A program made the position numbers and the translations under genes. A model generated the notes under the pieces. It saw nothing but the letters and a program-made list of their open reading frames with translations. It made no database searches and was not told the DNA's origin. A DNA stretch of 34,033 nt from an uncultured Alphaproteobacteria bacterium. GTDB taxonomy: Bacteria > Pseudomonadota > Alphaproteobacteria > RF32 > CAG-239. The DNA lies in NCBI GenBank assembly GCA_944391465.1, contig CALXTS010000019.1, positions 1 to 34,033 on the forward strand, read 5' to 3'. Below are positions 16,007 to 25,522 of the stretch, one piece after another. Position 1 is the first letter of the stretch. Each line of letters begins with the position of its first letter.

Positions 16007-16543
16007 ATGGAAAAAGATGATGACTTAGATGAGTTCGAAGCAGAAAATGCCTCAACCACAATTAACAAAAAGAAAATTCTCATTTTTTTAATTCCTCTCC
16101 TTATTTTAATAGGAATAGGGGTAGGAATGATTTCTGTATTCAATCGCAAATACGATGAACTTCCCAAAGGAAAATACAATATTATCAAAAACATCATAGA
16201 CCAAGATGGACAATCCGTTGAAAAGATTACGATTTTTTATGATCTTCCGGAAGTAACCGCATCGTTAAAACCGCAAAATGCCAAAGACCAACCCAAATTA
16301 AAAATCCGTCTAAATTTAGAACTAAGTCGCATAGAAGACGTTAATCAAATTGAAAGCATCATTCCAAGAATACAAGATGCTATTCTTTCGCACACCATAG
16401 AACTTACGGAAAATGACATTAACAATTCAGCTGGCTTATACTGGTTGAAAGAGGAATTATTATACAGAATAAATTTATTGGTGAGTCCGATCAAAATTAA
16501 TGCTCTGAACTTCAAAACTTTTGAAATCAGCAATGACAAATAA
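16007..16543 (+). CDS. fliL: Flagellar basal-body-associated protein FliL
   Basis: 178 residues. An acidic cytoplasmic tail (MEKDDDLDEFEAEN) precedes one membrane span (ILIFLIPLLILIGIGVGMISVF, about 25-46). The periplasmic stomatin-like domain follows: the strand pattern ITIFYDLPEVTASLKP..., LKIRLNLELS, then a helix VNQIESIIPRIQDAILSHTIELTENDI, and a final strand INALNFKTFEI. FliL rings surround the stators and support torque. It is followed by fliM after 14 bp, the classic alphaproteobacterial arrangement. Confidence 0.9.
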   Translation: MEKDDDLDEFEAENASTTINKKKILIFLIPLLILIGIGVGMISVFNRKYDELPKGKYNIIKNIIDQDGQSVEKITIFYDLPEVTASLKPQNAKDQPKLKIRLNLELSRIEDVNQIESIIPRIQDAILSHTIELTENDINNSAGLYWLKEELLYRINLLVSPIKINALNFKTFEISNDK

Positions 16544-16557
16544 CCGAGGGTAACAAA

Positions 16558-17577
16558 GTGGCAGAAACAGAAAACAAAAACATGCAAGACACCATAAGAA
16601 TGACAGAAGAAACATCATCCGGAAACGATTCTAAAATTCTGAATCAAGAAGAGATAGATAGTTTACTGGGCTATAACAACGATGAAGAATCTTTCACGGT
16701 ACAACACACAGGCGTTCGAGCCATTTTAAATTCCAGCATGGTTTCTTATGAACGTTTACCAATGTTGGAAATTGTTTTTGACCGACTGATTCGCTTAATG
16801 GCAACATCACTGCGTAATTTCACACAAGATAATGTTGAGGTAAGTCTAGACAGCATTGAGTCCATGCGCTTTGGAGAATACGTTGAATCCCTCCCCTTGC
16901 CAACACTTCTGACTGTTTTTAAAGCCGAAGAATGGGATAACTACGGTCTGATGTCGTTAGACAGTTCCTTAATCTACTCTATTGTAGATGTCTTGTTAGG
17001 AGGAAGAAGAGGAACCGCCGCCATGCGGTTGGAAGGCCGTCCCTATACGACGATTGAATTAAATATCGTAAAAGAAATGATGCAACTTGTTCTTTCAGAC
17101 TTGTCCACTTCTTTTGACCCGATAACCTCCGTAAACTTTGTTTATGATCGCATGGAAACCAACCCTAGATTCGCAACGATTTCTCGCAACTCAAACGCGG
17201 TAATTGTCGCACACTTAAGGATTGACATGGAAGATCGAGGCGGAAAAATAGACCTTATGATTCCATATGCAACACTCGAACCCATCAGAGAAGTCTTACT
17301 CCAAATGTTTATGGGAGAACGATTCGGAAGAGACACCATCTGGGAAAAACATTTGATTAATCAATTATGGGAAACAGATGTTGAAGTTAAAGCTGTTTTA
17401 AAAGAAACGATTGTCAAATTAGGCGATGTTTACAAATGGGAAAAAGGAAGTTTTCTTCCCCTAGAGATGTCCCCCAAAGAGGAAGTTAAAATATTCTGCG
17501 GAGATGTTCCCTTGTTGAATGGTTCAATGGGCAGAAACGCTGAACATATTGTTATTAAAGTTGAAGGAAAGGCTTAA
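16558..17577 (+). CDS. fliM: Flagellar motor switch protein FliM
   Basis: 339 residues with a GTG start preceded by GAGGG. FliM forms the C-ring and switches rotation on CheY-P binding. The N-terminal switch peptide is LNQEEIDSLLG (28-38). The middle CheC-like domain contains RLPMLEIVFDRLIRLMATSLRNFT, GLMSLDSSLIYSIVDVLLGG and GRPYTTIELNIVKEMMQLVLSDL. The C-terminal SpoA domain spans about 255-335 (VEVKAVLKETIVKLGDVYKWEKGSFLPLE). All expected parts are present at normal length. It is 3 bp from the next gene. Confidence 0.96.
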   Translation: MAETENKNMQDTIRMTEETSSGNDSKILNQEEIDSLLGYNNDEESFTVQHTGVRAILNSSMVSYERLPMLEIVFDRLIRLMATSLRNFTQDNVEVSLDSIESMRFGEYVESLPLPTLLTVFKAEEWDNYGLMSLDSSLIYSIVDVLLGGRRGTAAMRLEGRPYTTIELNIVKEMMQLVLSDLSTSFDPITSVNFVYDRMETNPRFATISRNSNAVIVAHLRIDMEDRGGKIDLMIPYATLEPIREVLLQMFMGERFGRDTIWEKHLINQLWETDVEVKAVLKETIVKLGDVYKWEKGSFLPLEMSPKEEVKIFCGDVPLLNGSMGRNAEHIVIKVEGKA

Positions 17578-17580
17578 AAA

Positions 17581-18054
17581 ATGGAGAGTCTTGAACTTCT
17601 GATAAACTTAATTATTATCGGACTTCTGTTACCGACGATAATTTTTGCCTATCGTTTAAATAAAAACCTCGAAATTTTACGAGCAAACCAAGGAAGTCTG
17701 AGCAAATTAATTCAAGCGTTAAATGATGCAACATTTAAAGCAGAAAACAGTATTCCGAAATTAAAAACCGTTACCGAGCACTCATCAGAAAACCTTAAAG
17801 AAGTTGTTGACAGTGCCAAAACCTTGAAAGATGATTTGTTATTTATTAATGAACGAGCCGATAATTTAGCTAACAAATTGGAAAATGCTATTAATGACGG
17901 ACGTCAGATAAAAAACGGCACCTCGCTTCATTCCGAAAAAACAAATATAGACATTGGTCAAATTAAAATGAATCCGATAAAAAGATCAGAAATTGAAGAT
18001 TCTCGTTCAGAAGCAGAAATAGAACTTTTAAAAGCCTTGCGCTCAATTAAATAA
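17581..18054 (+). CDS. DUF6468-type flagellar-locus membrane protein
   Basis: 157 residues. One N-terminal span (LLINLIIIGLLLPTIIFAYRL, about 5-25) is followed by NKNLEILRANQGSLSKLIQALNDATFKAENSIPKLK and a long coiled coil, then a polar linker and a conserved-looking end EAEIELLKALRSIK. This size and pattern, exactly between fliM and motE, is the alphaproteobacterial DUF6468 family. The molecular function is not established; a link to stator or C-ring assembly is inferred from context. Its ribosome site (AAAGG) lies in the end of fliM. Confidence 0.75.
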   Translation: MESLELLINLIIIGLLLPTIIFAYRLNKNLEILRANQGSLSKLIQALNDATFKAENSIPKLKTVTEHSSENLKEVVDSAKTLKDDLLFINERADNLANKLENAINDGRQIKNGTSLHSEKTNIDIGQIKMNPIKRSEIEDSRSEAEIELLKALRSIK

Positions 18055-18066
18055 AAAGGTTTACAA

Positions 18067-18705
18067 ATGAAAAATAAGAAATTTCGTATTCGTCTTTTAC
18101 CTATTTTTATCTTTATGGCAGTTTTAACATTATCTGTTAAAATAAATAATGTTTTTGACATTTATAATCATCCGCAAGAGAAGGCTTTCAGCATTTATCA
18201 TTCACAGGCCTTAGCTGAAGAAAAAATGACTAAAGAAACCCAAGAACTCAATCAAGTTCTAGATGGTAAAGCAGCCGGCGCAGCATCGGGAAACAGCAAT
18301 ACAGCATTCTCACAATCTGAAATTATGATTTTGCAAGAGCTGGCAGAAAGAAGAGAAGCTCTTGATTTAAGGGCCAAAGAAATTGATAAAAAAGCCATCC
18401 AATTAAAAGTTGCCGAAGAGGAAATCGATAAAAAGATTAAACAACTCAAGTCATATGAACAAAAACTGGAGAAACTGATTAATGAATACAACGCCAAAGA
18501 GCAAGAAAATATAGATTCTTTGGTAAAACTATACTCCACAATGAAACCCAAAGATGCAGCCCGAATATTTAACACATTAGATACGGAAATAATCGTAGCT
18601 CTTCTGAAAGGAATGAAACCGGCAACATCTTCGGCCATACTTTCACAAATGAATGCCGAAAAAGCTAAAATCGTAACATCAGAACTTATGGGAAACAACT
18701 TCTAA
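18067..18705 (+). CDS. motE: MotE-like flagellar stator chaperone
   Basis: 212 residues. An N-terminal membrane or signal segment (LLPIFIFMAVLTLSVKI, about 10-26) leads to a periplasmic coiled coil (about 80-150, heptad-rich RREALDLRAKEIDKKAIQLKVAEEEI). A C-terminal MgtE-N-like domain follows: LVKLYSTMKPKDAARIFNTLDTEIIVALLKGMKPATSSAILSQM. MotE is known in alphaproteobacteria as the periplasmic chaperone for MotC. AAAGG precedes the ATG. It is part of the fliL-fliM transcript. Confidence 0.85.
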   Translation: MKNKKFRIRLLPIFIFMAVLTLSVKINNVFDIYNHPQEKAFSIYHSQALAEEKMTKETQELNQVLDGKAAGAASGNSNTAFSQSEIMILQELAERREALDLRAKEIDKKAIQLKVAEEEIDKKIKQLKSYEQKLEKLINEYNAKEQENIDSLVKLYSTMKPKDAARIFNTLDTEIIVALLKGMKPATSSAILSQMNAEKAKIVTSELMGNNF

Positions 18706-18720
18706 GTGGAATAATAGAAC

Positions 18721-21231
18721 GTGCCAAAAGTAAACAAACATATTAAAAGCCTTTGTTTTGCAGGAGTGATATCCTTGTTATTTTATGAACAAGACGTCTT
18801 CGCGCAAACGGGCGTTTATGTACATAGCACAACACCACAAGAAGAAATTACCGAAGAAATTCAGCCAACTTTACCAAAAGCTGAAGAAAAGTATGAAGTT
18901 GCCAGTCTTAGTTTTCCTTGGAATCAACCTGTCAGCATGGCTGTATTCAAAAGAGAAAATAAACTCTGGATTGTTTTTGACCACCCCCACACGGTTGATT
19001 TGGAAGAACTCAGAAAAACTGCAAATGGTTTTGCTCATGATATTTTTCAGTTACCTCACCCTTCAGCAACCATTATCCAAATGACCCCTGATGAAAAGTT
19101 GAGTTATTTTATCCGTCAAGAAGGATTATTGTGGATTGTTGACTTAATCCGAGGAGGCGAGCAAACCCCAATAAAAGAAGTCAGTTTCATTACTCAAAAA
19201 GATAGTTTCCAAAACTCATATTTTTATATACCGACGGAAAAATCCGGAAATATAATAAACGCCATAGATCCCAATATCGGAGATATTATTAGTATTGCTC
19301 CGATTGGAGATCTCGGATTGGGCGTCAACTCAACCTATCATTACCCCGAATTTGATTCTCTGGAAACTTTTCAGGGTTTAGCTTTTGTGATAAAGACACC
19401 TGATATCAGTCTGAATCGTAGTAATACGGGATTTATATTAAAAGCACGAGATCGTAGCCTCAGCATTTCAGAAAACTTAGATAGTCTTCGTCGCCAAGAA
19501 ATGTTTAGCCAAAGCGGAGAAGAAGGAGGATTTGAATTTACACTTCCCGCCCAATTACTGGAAATGAATTTCACTACCGCCGTAGATCAACTCAAACAAG
19601 ACATCATCGCCGCAAGAACGGAAGATAAAAACCGCGCAAGATTAGAACTCGTAAAATACTATATAGCAAAAGGTTTAGGAACAAACGCTTTGTTCATGTT
19701 AAATCAGTTGCAAGAAGTTAATATTCCCGAAGCGTCAACAGATAAATTCCACGCATTGTTAGGACTAGCAAACTTCTTAACTTATCGCTATGAAGAAGCT
19801 CAAGAAAACTTTAGCCATGGAAAACTTCCGGAAAGCAATGAAGCTGTTTTATGGGAAACACTTGCCTCATCAGCTATAAGTTATCGTCCGGAAAACAATG
19901 TTATAATCTCATCTTATTTATCTTTAATTCGTAATTATCCGCAAGAAATTAAAGACAGAATAGCGTTAATTGCAGCACAAAATGCATTACGCGCCGGAGA
20001 TGATATCGCATTGCAAAATTTTATAGATATCCTTAAATCCGGAGAAAATAAACGAATTAAAGATCGTTCAGCGGAAATCCGTTTTATAAATGCTCAAAAA
20101 CTTGAATTACAAGGCTATTCCCGCAATGCCTTGCAAGAATATAAAGAAACCGCAAAAGCAAGAGACCAAAAATATTCATCACTAGCTAAATACAACTATG
20201 TGATTCTTAGTGAAAAACTAGGCGGAATGAAAATAAAACAAGCAATCAATGAGCTTGAAAAACTACGTTTTGCATGGGGAGAACCCCAATTCAAATGGAA
20301 GTTACTAAACCAATTAGCCTTGTATTACATAAAAGATTATGATTATTACAATGCCTTAAAAACACTGCAACAAGCCTTTCCGTTAGCGAATGAAGAACAA
20401 AAACAAGAGCTGACAAAACAAATGATTGCGTGGTTTGAGGACGTCTATATTAACAATCAAGCAGACAGTCGTTTACCGGCAATAAAATCTTTAGCCCTCT
20501 ACCAAGATTTCCAAAACTTGGCAGAACTTAGTCCGCAAAAAAACAAAATCATACAAAAACTGGCAGACAGATTAGTCGCTGTTGATCTACTACCCAGAGC
20601 CGCCTCTCTATTAAACACATTGCTTGACAGTCCGAATTTAACAGAAACCGACATAGCAAAAATCGGAGGTCGTCTAGCCATTATAAATTTATTTGAAAAA
20701 CAACCTAGTGCTGCTCTTAATATTCTAGATAAAACAGAACAAATAAACATACCGGAAGAACTCCAAGCACTAAGAAGAATTATTAAAGCCAAAACTTTAG
20801 CTGACTTAAACATGCCTGAAGAAGCCTTAGAACTTTTAGCTGAAGACAACAGCAAAAATGCACTCTTATTAAAAGCAGAAATATATTGGAACAGCAGCCA
20901 ATGGGCAAAGGCTTCCGATACGATAAAATATCTGGTCAAAAATCCCATAGCCGGACAAGAGCTTGATGAAGAGCAAATAGCATACATCTTAGATTGGGCA
21001 ACAGCGTTAAAGAAATCAGGAAAAGAAACTGTTTTAGTTCGCTTACGCAATAAATTTATGCCCTATTTTGCTAAAACAAAATATCATAGCGTATTTAATA
21101 TCTTAACAGATTATCTGGAAACAGATACCATAGACATCAAAAAGATAAATGATATTGTTAATAATGTTAAAGCATATAGTGATTTTGCCAAAGTTTACAA
21201 TGACTCACTAAAAGATTCGATATTAGAGTAA
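18721..21231 (+). CDS. Exported TPR-repeat protein of the flagellar operon
   Basis: 836 residues with a GTG start; the signal peptide (residues 1-29, ending VFAQ) starts immediately, supporting that start. Residues about 55-270 form a beta-rich domain ([28 protein letters not shown]). From about 285 to the end the chain is helical with TPR-like pairs ([75 protein letters not shown]). It would be a periplasmic scaffold. Long TPR proteins next to motE are known in alphaproteobacteria, but the role in motility is inferred. It ends 1 bp before uvrB. Confidence 0.78.
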   Translation: MPKVNKHIKSLCFAGVISLLFYEQDVFAQTGVYVHSTTPQEEITEEIQPTLPKAEEKYEVASLSFPWNQPVSMAVFKRENKLWIVFDHPHTVDLEELRKTANGFAHDIFQLPHPSATIIQMTPDEKLSYFIRQEGLLWIVDLIRGGEQTPIKEVSFITQKDSFQNSYFYIPTEKSGNIINAIDPNIGDIISIAPIGDLGLGVNSTYHYPEFDSLETFQGLAFVIKTPDISLNRSNTGFILKARDRSLSISENLDSLRRQEMFSQSGEEGGFEFTLPAQLLEMNFTTAVDQLKQDIIAARTEDKNRARLELVKYYIAKGLGTNALFMLNQLQEVNIPEASTDKFHALLGLANFLTYRYEEAQENFSHGKLPESNEAVLWETLASSAISYRPENNVIISSYLSLIRNYPQEIKDRIALIAAQNALRAGDDIALQNFIDILKSGENKRIKDRSAEIRFINAQKLELQGYSRNALQEYKETAKARDQKYSSLAKYNYVILSEKLGGMKIKQAINELEKLRFAWGEPQFKWKLLNQLALYYIKDYDYYNALKTLQQAFPLANEEQKQELTKQMIAWFEDVYINNQADSRLPAIKSLALYQDFQNLAELSPQKNKIIQKLADRLVAVDLLPRAASLLNTLLDSPNLTETDIAKIGGRLAIINLFEKQPSAALNILDKTEQINIPEELQALRRIIKAKTLADLNMPEEALELLAEDNSKNALLLKAEIYWNSSQWAKASDTIKYLVKNPIAGQELDEEQIAYILDWATALKKSGKETVLVRLRNKFMPYFAKTKYHSVFNILTDYLETDTIDIKKINDIVNNVKAYSDFAKVYNDSLKDSILE

Positions 21232-21232
21232 G

Positions 21233-23212
21233 ATGCCACAGTCATTTAAAATAGAAAGCCCGTTTCAACCGGCAGGAGACCAGCCTCAAGCCATAAAAGA
21301 ACTCTGCGAGGGATTAGAAAGAGGGGAAAAATCTCAGGTTCTGCTCGGCGTAACCGGAAGCGGAAAAACATATACAATGGCAAAAATCATCGAACAAACT
21401 AATCGCCCTGCTTTAATTATGGCTCCCAACAAAATTTTAGCCGCGCAATTGTATTCGGAAATGAAAGAATTTTTCCCTAATAACCATGTAGAATATTTTG
21501 TATCTTATTACGACTACTACCAGCCGGAAGCCTATGTTCCCAAAACAGATACTTATATAGAAAAAGATTCTGCATTAAATGAACAAATTGATAGAATGAG
21601 GAATGCGGCAACACGAAGCATTTTGGAAAGTAAAGACGTTATCATTGTTGCGTCGGTATCTTGTATATATGGATTGGGAGATGTTGAATCCTATTCAGCC
21701 ATGACTGTTCCTCTGGAAACCGGACAAGAAATCAGTATTAAAGAATTAAGCAAACATTTAACTGAACTCCAATATGAAAGAAATCAACAAAATTTCATCC
21801 GCTCAAGTTTTCGAGTCAACGGAGATACAGTGGATATCTTTCCCGCTCACTATGAAGACCGAGGTTGGAGAATTTCTTTTTTTGGTGATGAAATAGAAAA
21901 CATATACGAGTTTGATTCTCTAACAGGGAAGAAAACCGCAGAACTTAAACAAGTCACCGTTTATCCCGCCAACCATTATGTCACACCGCGCCCGGCAATT
22001 TCTCAAGCTATGGTTAACATCAAAAAAGATTTAGCATTACGACTAGAAGAATTAAAATCACAAAATAAACTCCTGGAAGCGCAACGTCTGGAACAAAGAA
22101 CCCGATTTGATCTTGAAATGTTGGAAACAACGGGAAGCTGTAAAGGTATAGAGAACTATTCGCGTTATTTAACCGGAAGAGCTCCTGGAGAACCCCCGCC
22201 GACATTGTTTGAATACTTGCCACCGAATGCAATACTTTTCGTTGATGAAAGCCACGTTTCAATTCCTCAAATCGGCGGAATGTTCAGAGGAGATTTTAAT
22301 CGCAAAAGCACACTGGCAGATTATGGTTTTCGCCTTCCCTCTTGCGTTGACAATCGTCCGTTAAAATTTGAAGAATGGGATACAATGAGACCACAAAGTA
22401 TCTTTGTATCAGCCACTCCCGGAGATTGGGAACTCACCCAAAGCCACGGAACTTTCGCCGAACAAGTCATTCGCCCGACTGGACTAACCGATCCTTTATG
22501 TCTTGTTCGTCCGGTAGAAAATCAAGTTGATGATTTAATGAACGAGTGCCGAAAAGTGATTCAAACCGGCAATCGTGTTTTAGTAACCACACTAACAAAA
22601 AAAATGGCCGAAGACCTTACTGAATATCTAAACGATAACGGCATTCGCGTCCGCTATTTACACTCAGATATAGAAACACTAGAACGTATAGAAATCATCA
22701 GAGATTTAAGACTTGGCAATTTTGATGTCTTGGTTGGCATAAACCTTCTCCGCGAAGGATTAGATATACCGGAATGCTCACTAGTCGCAATTCTTGATGC
22801 TGATAAGGAAGGCTTTTTGCGTTCAGAGCGTTCTTTAATACAGACAATCGGGCGAGCTGCGAGAAATTCCAAAGGAAGAGTCATCCTCTATGCCGATAAG
22901 ATGACGCAGTCAATTCAAGCCGCCTTGAACGAAACAAATCGTCGCCGCCAAAAGCAGTTAAATTATAATATTGAAAACGGTATTACACCGCAAACCATCC
23001 GCAAAAAAATCTCCAATGCTCTCAGTGAAATGACCGCCGCAGATTATCTTGATAATAAACCTAAAGATGCAGAACAGATTAAAGATATCGATAAAAAACT
23101 ACGAGAATATAAGAAGCTGATGATAGAAGCTGCACAAAATCTTGAATTTGAAACCGCAGTTATTTACCGAGATAAAATCAAGGAACTTGAAAAACTTTAT
23201 CTCAAAAGCTAA
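21233..23212 (+). CDS. uvrB: UvrABC system protein B
   Basis: 659 residues. This is the damage-verifying helicase-like subunit of nucleotide excision repair. Walker A GVTGSGKT lies at 39-46. The DNA-wedging beta-hairpin region [12 protein letters not shown] begins at 92. The UvrB signature ELTQSHG and helicase motifs [11 protein letters not shown] and QTIGRAARN are in order. The C-terminal UVR motif (about 620-656) for UvrC contact is intact. Length is normal. It starts 1 bp after the TPR gene, so it may be read from the flagellar transcript; a private promoter inside the TPR gene cannot be excluded. Confidence 0.97.
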   Translation: MPQSFKIESPFQPAGDQPQAIKELCEGLERGEKSQVLLGVTGSGKTYTMAKIIEQTNRPALIMAPNKILAAQLYSEMKEFFPNNHVEYFVSYYDYYQPEAYVPKTDTYIEKDSALNEQIDRMRNAATRSILESKDVIIVASVSCIYGLGDVESYSAMTVPLETGQEISIKELSKHLTELQYERNQQNFIRSSFRVNGDTVDIFPAHYEDRGWRISFFGDEIENIYEFDSLTGKKTAELKQVTVYPANHYVTPRPAISQAMVNIKKDLALRLEELKSQNKLLEAQRLEQRTRFDLEMLETTGSCKGIENYSRYLTGRAPGEPPPTLFEYLPPNAILFVDESHVSIPQIGGMFRGDFNRKSTLADYGFRLPSCVDNRPLKFEEWDTMRPQSIFVSATPGDWELTQSHGTFAEQVIRPTGLTDPLCLVRPVENQVDDLMNECRKVIQTGNRVLVTTLTKKMAEDLTEYLNDNGIRVRYLHSDIETLERIEIIRDLRLGNFDVLVGINLLREGLDIPECSLVAILDADKEGFLRSERSLIQTIGRAARNSKGRVILYADKMTQSIQAALNETNRRRQKQLNYNIENGITPQTIRKKISNALSEMTAADYLDNKPKDAEQIKDIDKKLREYKKLMIEAAQNLEFETAVIYRDKIKELEKLYLKS

Positions 23213-23217
23213 AGCCC

Positions 23218-23246
23218 AAAAAAAAAGCTACTCCAAGGAGCAGCTT
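23218..23246 (-). terminator. Terminator of pssA (minus strand)
   Basis: AAGCTACTCC (23225-23234) and GGAGCAGCTT (23237-23246) form a stem with one mismatch. On the minus strand it is followed by a T tract (complement of 23218-23226). It lies just past the pssA stop and could also slow transcription leaving uvrB. Confidence 0.7.
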
Positions 23247-23263
23247 AAAAAATAATATATGCA

Positions 23264-24043
23264 TTATGCTTCAAACTTTTTCTTTTCTTTAAGAAAGACC
23301 AAAACACCAAACGGCAAAGACAAAGCATAAAGCAAAGTTAAAATTCCCAATGTAAACCATGGTTGTGTAATGATAAAGCTAGAAAAAAGCGCCACAAACA
23401 ACATCATAGGCATAAACATATAGGTTGGAACCTTAAGTTTCTTTGTTGAGAAAGTCGGAATTCGACTAACCATCAAGAAAGAAACAATACAAAGCAATGT
23501 TGCACAAAAAGCATGTGAACGAACAATTGTATATTCCGGAAAATCAAAAGAAATCATAACCGGCATCATTGCCAAAGCGGCCGCCGCCGGAGCCGGAACG
23601 CCGACAAAGAAATGATTCCAATATTCCGGCTGAGGCTCTTCATCTAACATTGTATTGAAACGAGCCAAACGCATAGCCATTCCGATAGACATCAACAAAC
23701 AGAAGAACCATCCGAATTTAGGCAAATCAAACAAAGACCATTGATACAGTAAAATTGCGGGAGCCACCCCGAAACTAACAAAATCAGATAATGAATCCAA
23801 TTCCGCCCCAAACTTAGTTGAACCTTTCAGCATTCTGGCAACGCGCCCATCCAAACCATCAAACAATGCGGCAATAAACACACAGAAGACAGCCTTAGCC
23901 CAATCTTCTTGAATAGAATAACGAATAGAAGTCACACCGGCACATAAAGCCAACATTGTAACAATATTCGGAGCAATCTTTCTGAAAGGAAGACTGGTCA
24001 ACTTTTGTCTGGAAAGTTTCAGCTTAGAATTAATTCTTTCCAT
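23264..24043 (-). CDS. pssA: CDP-diacylglycerol-serine O-phosphatidyltransferase
   Basis: 259 residues, integral membrane. It makes phosphatidylserine from CDP-diacylglycerol and serine. The CDP-alcohol phosphatidyltransferase motif D-G-x2-A-R-x8-G-x3-D-x3-D is complete: Asp65, Gly66, Ala69, Arg70, Gly79, Asp83 and Asp87 in FDGLDGRVAR...GAELDSLSD. About seven to eight hydrophobic spans follow. The N-terminal ~20 basic residues are a common extension. The start overlaps the psd stop by one base (TAATG) and the ribosome site AAAGGAG lies inside psd, so the genes are translationally coupled. Confidence 0.95.
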   Translation of the reverse strand: MERINSKLKLSRQKLTSLPFRKIAPNIVTMLALCAGVTSIRYSIQEDWAKAVFCVFIAALFDGLDGRVARMLKGSTKFGAELDSLSDFVSFGVAPAILLYQWSLFDLPKFGWFFCLLMSIGMAMRLARFNTMLDEEPQPEYWNHFFVGVPAPAAAALAMMPVMISFDFPEYTIVRSHAFCATLLCIVSFLMVSRIPTFSTKKLKVPTYMFMPMMLFVALFSSFIITQPWFTLGILTLLYALSLPFGVLVFLKEKKKFEA

Positions 24044-24750
24044 TATCTGACCACTCCTTTAACCTGAGCAGCTTCACTACCTAAATTAGCAATAATGCTT
24101 TCACCGGCAACCATTGTCTGCCCCAAAGCAACTTGAGGTTCAACCCCTTTTGGCAAATAAACATCCAAACGAGAACCAAAGCGGATCATACCAAAACGTT
24201 CTCCTGCTTTATATTCTTGCCCCGGAGTCGCATCACAAACGATTCTTCTAGCTACCAAACCGGCAATTTGAACAAAACAAATATCTTTACCGTTTTTAGT
24301 TTTCATAGCAAGCAACTGACGTTCATTATCTTTACTAGCCTTATCAAGAGTTGCATTCAAAAATTTACCGGGAACATAAACGGATTTTGTAATTTTTCCT
24401 TCAGCGGGAGCACGATTAACATGTACGTTAAAAACGCTCATAAACACGCTGACACGAGTAAATTCTTGATTACCCATACCTAACTCTTCAGGAGCTTTAA
24501 CTTTGGCAATCATCTGAACAATACCATCAGCAGGACTTACCACCACATTATCAATCTCAGGAGTAACTCTGTCCGGATCTCTGAAGAAATAATAACACCA
24601 AACGGTTAAAACCAAACCAAACCAACCTAACGGCTCCCAGATAATTGCCAGTAACGCTGTTACTGCCGCAAAAATCCCGACAAAACGCCATCCTTCATTA
24701 TGAATATTGGGGAGCAAATAATTGCGCCAGGAAATAGATATACTTTTCAT
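24043..24750 (-). CDS. psd: Phosphatidylserine decarboxylase, short form
   Basis: 235 residues. It decarboxylates phosphatidylserine to phosphatidylethanolamine. One to two N-terminal hydrophobic segments (about 22-55) anchor it. FFRDPDR (55-61), SPADG (72-76) and FNVHVNRAP (107-115) are conserved catalytic and substrate stretches. Self-cleavage to the pyruvoyl enzyme is expected at Gly192-Ser193 in [11 protein letters not shown]. The length and FGS site match the short PSD-A-like form common in alphaproteobacteria. AAAGG precedes the ATG, and an unusual inverted-repeat leader lies upstream. Confidence 0.95.
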   Translation of the reverse strand: MKSISISWRNYLLPNIHNEGWRFVGIFAAVTALLAIIWEPLGWFGLVLTVWCYYFFRDPDRVTPEIDNVVVSPADGIVQMIAKVKAPEELGMGNQEFTRVSVFMSVFNVHVNRAPAEGKITKSVYVPGKFLNATLDKASKDNERQLLAMKTKNGKDICFVQIAGLVARRIVCDATPGQEYKAGERFGMIRFGSRLDVYLPKGVEPQVALGQTMVAGESIIANLGSEAAQVKGVVR

Positions 24751-24767
24751 ATTTTTACCTTTCGAAA

Positions 24768-24822
24768 GTCTGAATTTAAAACTGCCGGGACGCTGTCACC
24801 TGCCGCAATTATAAATTCAGAC
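24768..24822 (-). promoter_or_regulatory. 55-nt inverted-repeat element upstream of psd
   Basis: A perfect 10-bp inverted repeat, GTCTGAATTT (24768-24777) and AAATTCAGAC (24813-24822), encloses a G+C-rich core with a possible inner stem (GGTGAC/GTCCC on the minus strand) and two copies of GGCAG. Surroundings are AT-rich, so the core stands out. A TATAAT hexamer (complement of 24808-24813) lies inside. If it is the -10, the repeat is a DNA operator; if transcription starts upstream, it is a structured RNA leader about 17 nt from the start codon. Confidence 0.45.
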
Positions 24823-24912
24823 AGTTAATGTTATAACAACAATAGCTAATCATATTTCCAAAGAATAAACAAGGAATAAATAAAAATTCTCTCAAAATAT
24901 GCAAAATTATTA

Positions 24913-24941
24913 TTGCAATTAAAAAAAAATATTAGTATAAA
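24913..24941 (+). promoter_or_regulatory. Promoter of tRNA-Leu
   Basis: TTGCAA (24913-24918) and TATAAA (24936-24941) with exactly 17 nt between them, 18 nt before the tRNA 5' end. Confidence 0.7.
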
Positions 24942-24959
24942 CGTGACTGAAATATTTAA

Positions 24960-25046
24960 GCGCTTGTGGCGGAACTGGTAGACGCTGCAGACTTAAAATC
25001 TGTTGGCCGCAAGGCCGTGCCGGTTCGATTCCGGCCTAGCGCACCA
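24960..25046 (+). tRNA. tRNA-Leu (anticodon UAA)
   Basis: 87 nt including encoded CCA. The acceptor GCGCTTG pairs with CTAGCGC apart from a U-U at position 6-67. The D arm contains GGCGGAACTGGTAGACGC. The anticodon stem GCAGA/TCTGT encloses loop CTTAAAA, giving anticodon TAA. The long variable arm GGCC-GCAA-GGCC marks a class II tRNA, and the T arm is GCCGG TTCGATT CCGGC. Its 3' end is a common integration target, and the genes beyond it differ in character. Confidence 0.95.
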
Positions 25047-25052
25047 TTTTGA

Positions 25053-25095
25053 AAACAAAGGCTTTTAGCAATTTTGCTCAAAGCCTTGTTTTTTT
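25053..25095 (+). terminator. Terminator after tRNA-Leu
   Basis: AACAAAGGCTTTTAGC pairs with GCTCAAAGCCTTGTT, with one bulge and one mismatch, around a short loop (stem 25053-25090), and is followed by a run of seven or more T. Confidence 0.85.
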
Positions 25096-25121
25096 ATTTC
25101 AGGATGTAAAATTAAAAAATT

Positions 25122-25139
25122 GTCCCACTATAGTCCCAC
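25122..25139 (+). repeat. Direct GTCCCAC repeats beside the tRNA, possible integrase arm sites
   Basis: GTCCCAC occurs at 25122-25128 and again at 25133-25139, 11 bp apart, in an AT-rich stretch directly after the tRNA terminator. An 11-bp phase is one helical turn, as expected for protein arm sites. Short repeats like this near a tRNA 3' end suggest a tyrosine-recombinase attachment region, but no integrase gene is present in the window. Confidence 0.4.
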
Positions 25140-25208
25140 TTTTTTAGAGTATTTTAGCTGTCTTTATTGTATGTTTTATGGTGATTTTATCTTATTTGGT
25201 ATGGATAA

Positions 25209-25325
25209 TTACTCAAGATAACCAATTCTTTATGCAAAAATATTTACAATAAAATTACCTATACGACACAGATTGTCATATCTTGCGAGTATTTTGCCTT
25301 TTATGAAAACACTTACTCAAGATAA
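25209..25325 (+). repeat. Exact 13-bp direct repeat TTACTCAAGATAA
   Basis: TTACTCAAGATAA occurs at 25209-25221 and 25313-25325. The second copy is in the first codons of the small ORF at 25303. The two copies lie 104 bp apart in the non-coding start of the island. Meaning unknown; it could be a small duplication or a binding site. Confidence 0.4.
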
Positions 25326-25521
25326 AATTGATTTATGCTGGAGGCGATGTGAGCATATTGCACAATCTGGCCTCAAGGAATGGCGTTTTGACGAAAACGG
25401 ATTTCCCGTACAATTTTGCTATTATGAAAAACCCAATCACCCTGGAGGTTGGTTTGTAAAAGAAGACGAACAACACCAATTGCATATATGCTCTTATGAT
25501 GCCATCAGAACATTACTCTAA
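25303..25521 (+). CDS. Small protein of unknown function
   Basis: 72 residues from the ATG at 25303; a TTG start ten codons upstream is possible. It is rich in Trp, Cys and His: three Trp and four Cys, with segments such as LCWRRCEHIAQSGLKEWRFDENG and PNHPGGWFVKEDEQHQLHICSYDA. The composition is that of a real folded, perhaps metal-binding protein rather than a chance frame. The ribosome site is weak. It ends 1 bp before the convergent DUF2779-type gene. It is the first gene after the tRNA. No family recognised. Confidence 0.5.
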   Translation: MKTLTQDKIDLCWRRCEHIAQSGLKEWRFDENGFPVQFCYYEKPNHPGGWFVKEDEQHQLHICSYDAIRTLL

Positions 25522-25522
25522 T

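Noticed and set aside
20499..21050. 183-codon minus-strand open frame opposite the TPR gene
   Set aside because: Ser/Leu-rich shadow of the helical TPR coding strand; no independent support.
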